IMG/VR virus record: IMGVR_UViG_3300042691_009936
Span: 1-21,941 of that record
From: a virus
Direction: 5' to 3' (one strand)
DNA length: 21,941 bases
Numbering within the stretch: position 1 is the first letter of the stretch; each line of letters starts with the position of its first letter. The notes beneath the pieces were generated by a model, which saw nothing but the letters and a program-made list of their open reading frames with translations, did no database searches and was not told the DNA's origin. Positions 21,310 to 21,941 of the stretch are shown here, piece by piece. Both the position numbers and the translations under genes were made by a program.

Positions 21310-21941
21310 TTACCAGATTCCCATTCTTACTCTTAATACGTTACTAGAATCGTACACTCTTATCACGTTATCCTCGATTTCAGTTCTTGCACCTGATGAT
21401 GCTGTTCTTAGTAGACCAATTGTAGCCGTTAGGGCTGATAGTGAACTAACCTTCACGCTATCGGCATCAATCCAGTCCACTAGTTTTGTTAGTGTTAGAT
21501 CATTGCCTGTAGTATCATCGGCCGACTGCCACTGCCATACTTCTCCGTTTGTAACATTCCAGTAAACGTCTCCTTGTTTAACTAAGTTGCTACCTCTATA
21601 TGTTCTTATATAGTCGGACCTTGATGATGCCCCGGATGCGTTGTTATACGCACCAGTTACATCGAAGGCTACAGCGTTACCAGCTGAACCGGCTGGGCCG
21701 GCTGGGCCTGTAGCACCTGTAGCGCCTGTACCTCCTGGGCTGCCCACGGGACCGCCTACACCTTGAGGACCATTAGCACCTGGAGTACCCGCAGCACCGG
21801 GTGAGCCCGCTGGACCGCCTACGCCTTGAGGACCGTTAGCACCAGTAGCCCCTGGGGCACCAGTTGGACCAGCTGGACCGCCTACGCCTTGAGGACCGTT
21901 AGCACCAGTAGCCCCTGGGGCACCAGTTGGACCAGCTGGAC
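21310..21941 (-). CDS. Collagen-like tail fibre / tip protein, C-terminal part (partial)
   Basis: The frame is open to the right edge, so only the last 210 or so residues are visible. The first part is Gly-X-Y repeats (GPAGPTGAPGATGANGPQGV and variants) down to about 21680, forming a collagen-like triple helix. The C-terminal domain holds TIGLLRTASSG and IRVYDSSNVLRVRMGIW, the ending typical of siphophage tip attachment proteins (lambda J-type, DUF1983-like). It should be a trimeric host-contact fibre. A GTG at 21747 lies mid-repeat and is not the start. Pro occurs in both X and Y positions. Confidence 0.85.
   Translation of the reverse strand, partial: PAGPTGAPGATGANGPQGVGGPAGPTGAPGATGANGPQGVGGPAGSPGAAGTPGANGPQGVGGPVGSPGGTGATGATGPAGPAGSAGNAVAFDVTGAYNNASGASSRSDYIRTYRGSNLVKQGDVYWNVTNGEVWQWQSADDTTGNDLTLTKLVDWIDADSVKVSSLSALTATIGLLRTASSGARTEIEDNVIRVYDSSNVLRVRMGIW
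21754..21941 (-). repeat. Tandem 63-bp repeats in the collagen-like region
   Basis: Three head-to-tail 63-bp units (21 codons, seven Gly-X-Y triplets): 21754-21816, 21817-21879 and 21880-21941 (cut by the edge). The last two are identical over all visible bases; the first differs at many positions. Each contains GCCTACRCCTTGAGGACC. Further units probably continue off the window. Confidence 0.9.

Noticed and set aside
21310-21747. Taking GTG 21747 as the fibre start
   Set aside because: The Gly-X-Y repeat continues in frame upstream to the window edge without a stop, so the GTG is an internal Val codon.
1-21941. tRNA genes, CRISPR arrays, insertion sequences, integrase or attachment sites
   Set aside because: None seen by reading: no cloverleaf-like intergenic region, no spaced direct repeats outside the fibre gene, and no transposase or integrase motifs. 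Gaps between genes are all shorter than 100 nt.

Overview
The window is a tightly packed stretch of a double-stranded DNA tailed phage. It carries the DNA replication, recombination and nucleotide-metabolism region on the + strand and the end of a tail-fibre region on the - strand. Gene order from about 0.8 to 14.8 kb matches what I recall of the T5 (Demerecviridae) early region, D5 to D15: a ligase C-terminal subunit, an abundant DNA-binding protein, a DnaB-type helicase, a primase, a family A polymerase, a DExH helicase, a single-stranded-DNA-binding protein, SbcD- and SbcC-like subunits, a PD-(D/E)XK nuclease and a flap endonuclease. Two lipoprotein signal peptides and sigma70-type promoters point to a Gram-negative host. 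The T5 comparison is from memory and was not computed. The sequence diverges enough from T5 that this is best called a distant T5-like siphovirus.

Layout of the + strand: the end of a membrane protein (1-57), thyX, a zinc-finger/HhH/BRCT ligase subunit, a helix-turn-helix repeat protein ended by a terminator at about 2255-2287, then helicase, primase, polymerase, an unknown gene, phoH, a lipoprotein SleB-like hydrolase, a DExH helicase, another unknown gene, and SSB ended by a hairpin at about 10822-10847. After that come SbcD, SbcC, the nuclease, the flap endonuclease, peptide deformylase, nrdA, nrdB and an FkbM-type methyltransferase. Genes mostly overlap by 1-29 nt, so translation is probably coupled. 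Three near-identical promoters (AAAAAT-N4-CTTGAC ... TATACT) sit exactly on stop codons at 724, 3659 and 9739 and split this block into transcription units.

A strong two-way terminator (18667-18699) separates the convergent blocks. The - strand block reads in from the right edge. It holds the end of a collagen-like (Gly-X-Y) tail fibre with 63-bp repeats, two small tail-associated proteins, an unknown 163-aa protein, a 58-aa Cys-rich lipoprotein, a transglutaminase-like Cys peptidase and a 2-oxoglutarate/Fe(II) hydroxylase. The last four form a tightly coupled accessory cassette.

How it fits together: ThyX and NrdAB supply dNTPs. Helicase, primase, polymerase and SSB replicate the genome. 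SbcCD, the DExH helicase, the resolvase-like nuclease, the flap nuclease and the ligase subunit process replication and recombination intermediates. The HT-H repeat protein is probably the T5 D5-type DNA-binding and transcription factor. The most interesting unexplained parts are the hydroxylase next to a collagen-like fibre, the small lipoprotein, the promoter family, the 12-bp-arm palindrome inside nrdB and the methyltransferase coupled to nrdB.
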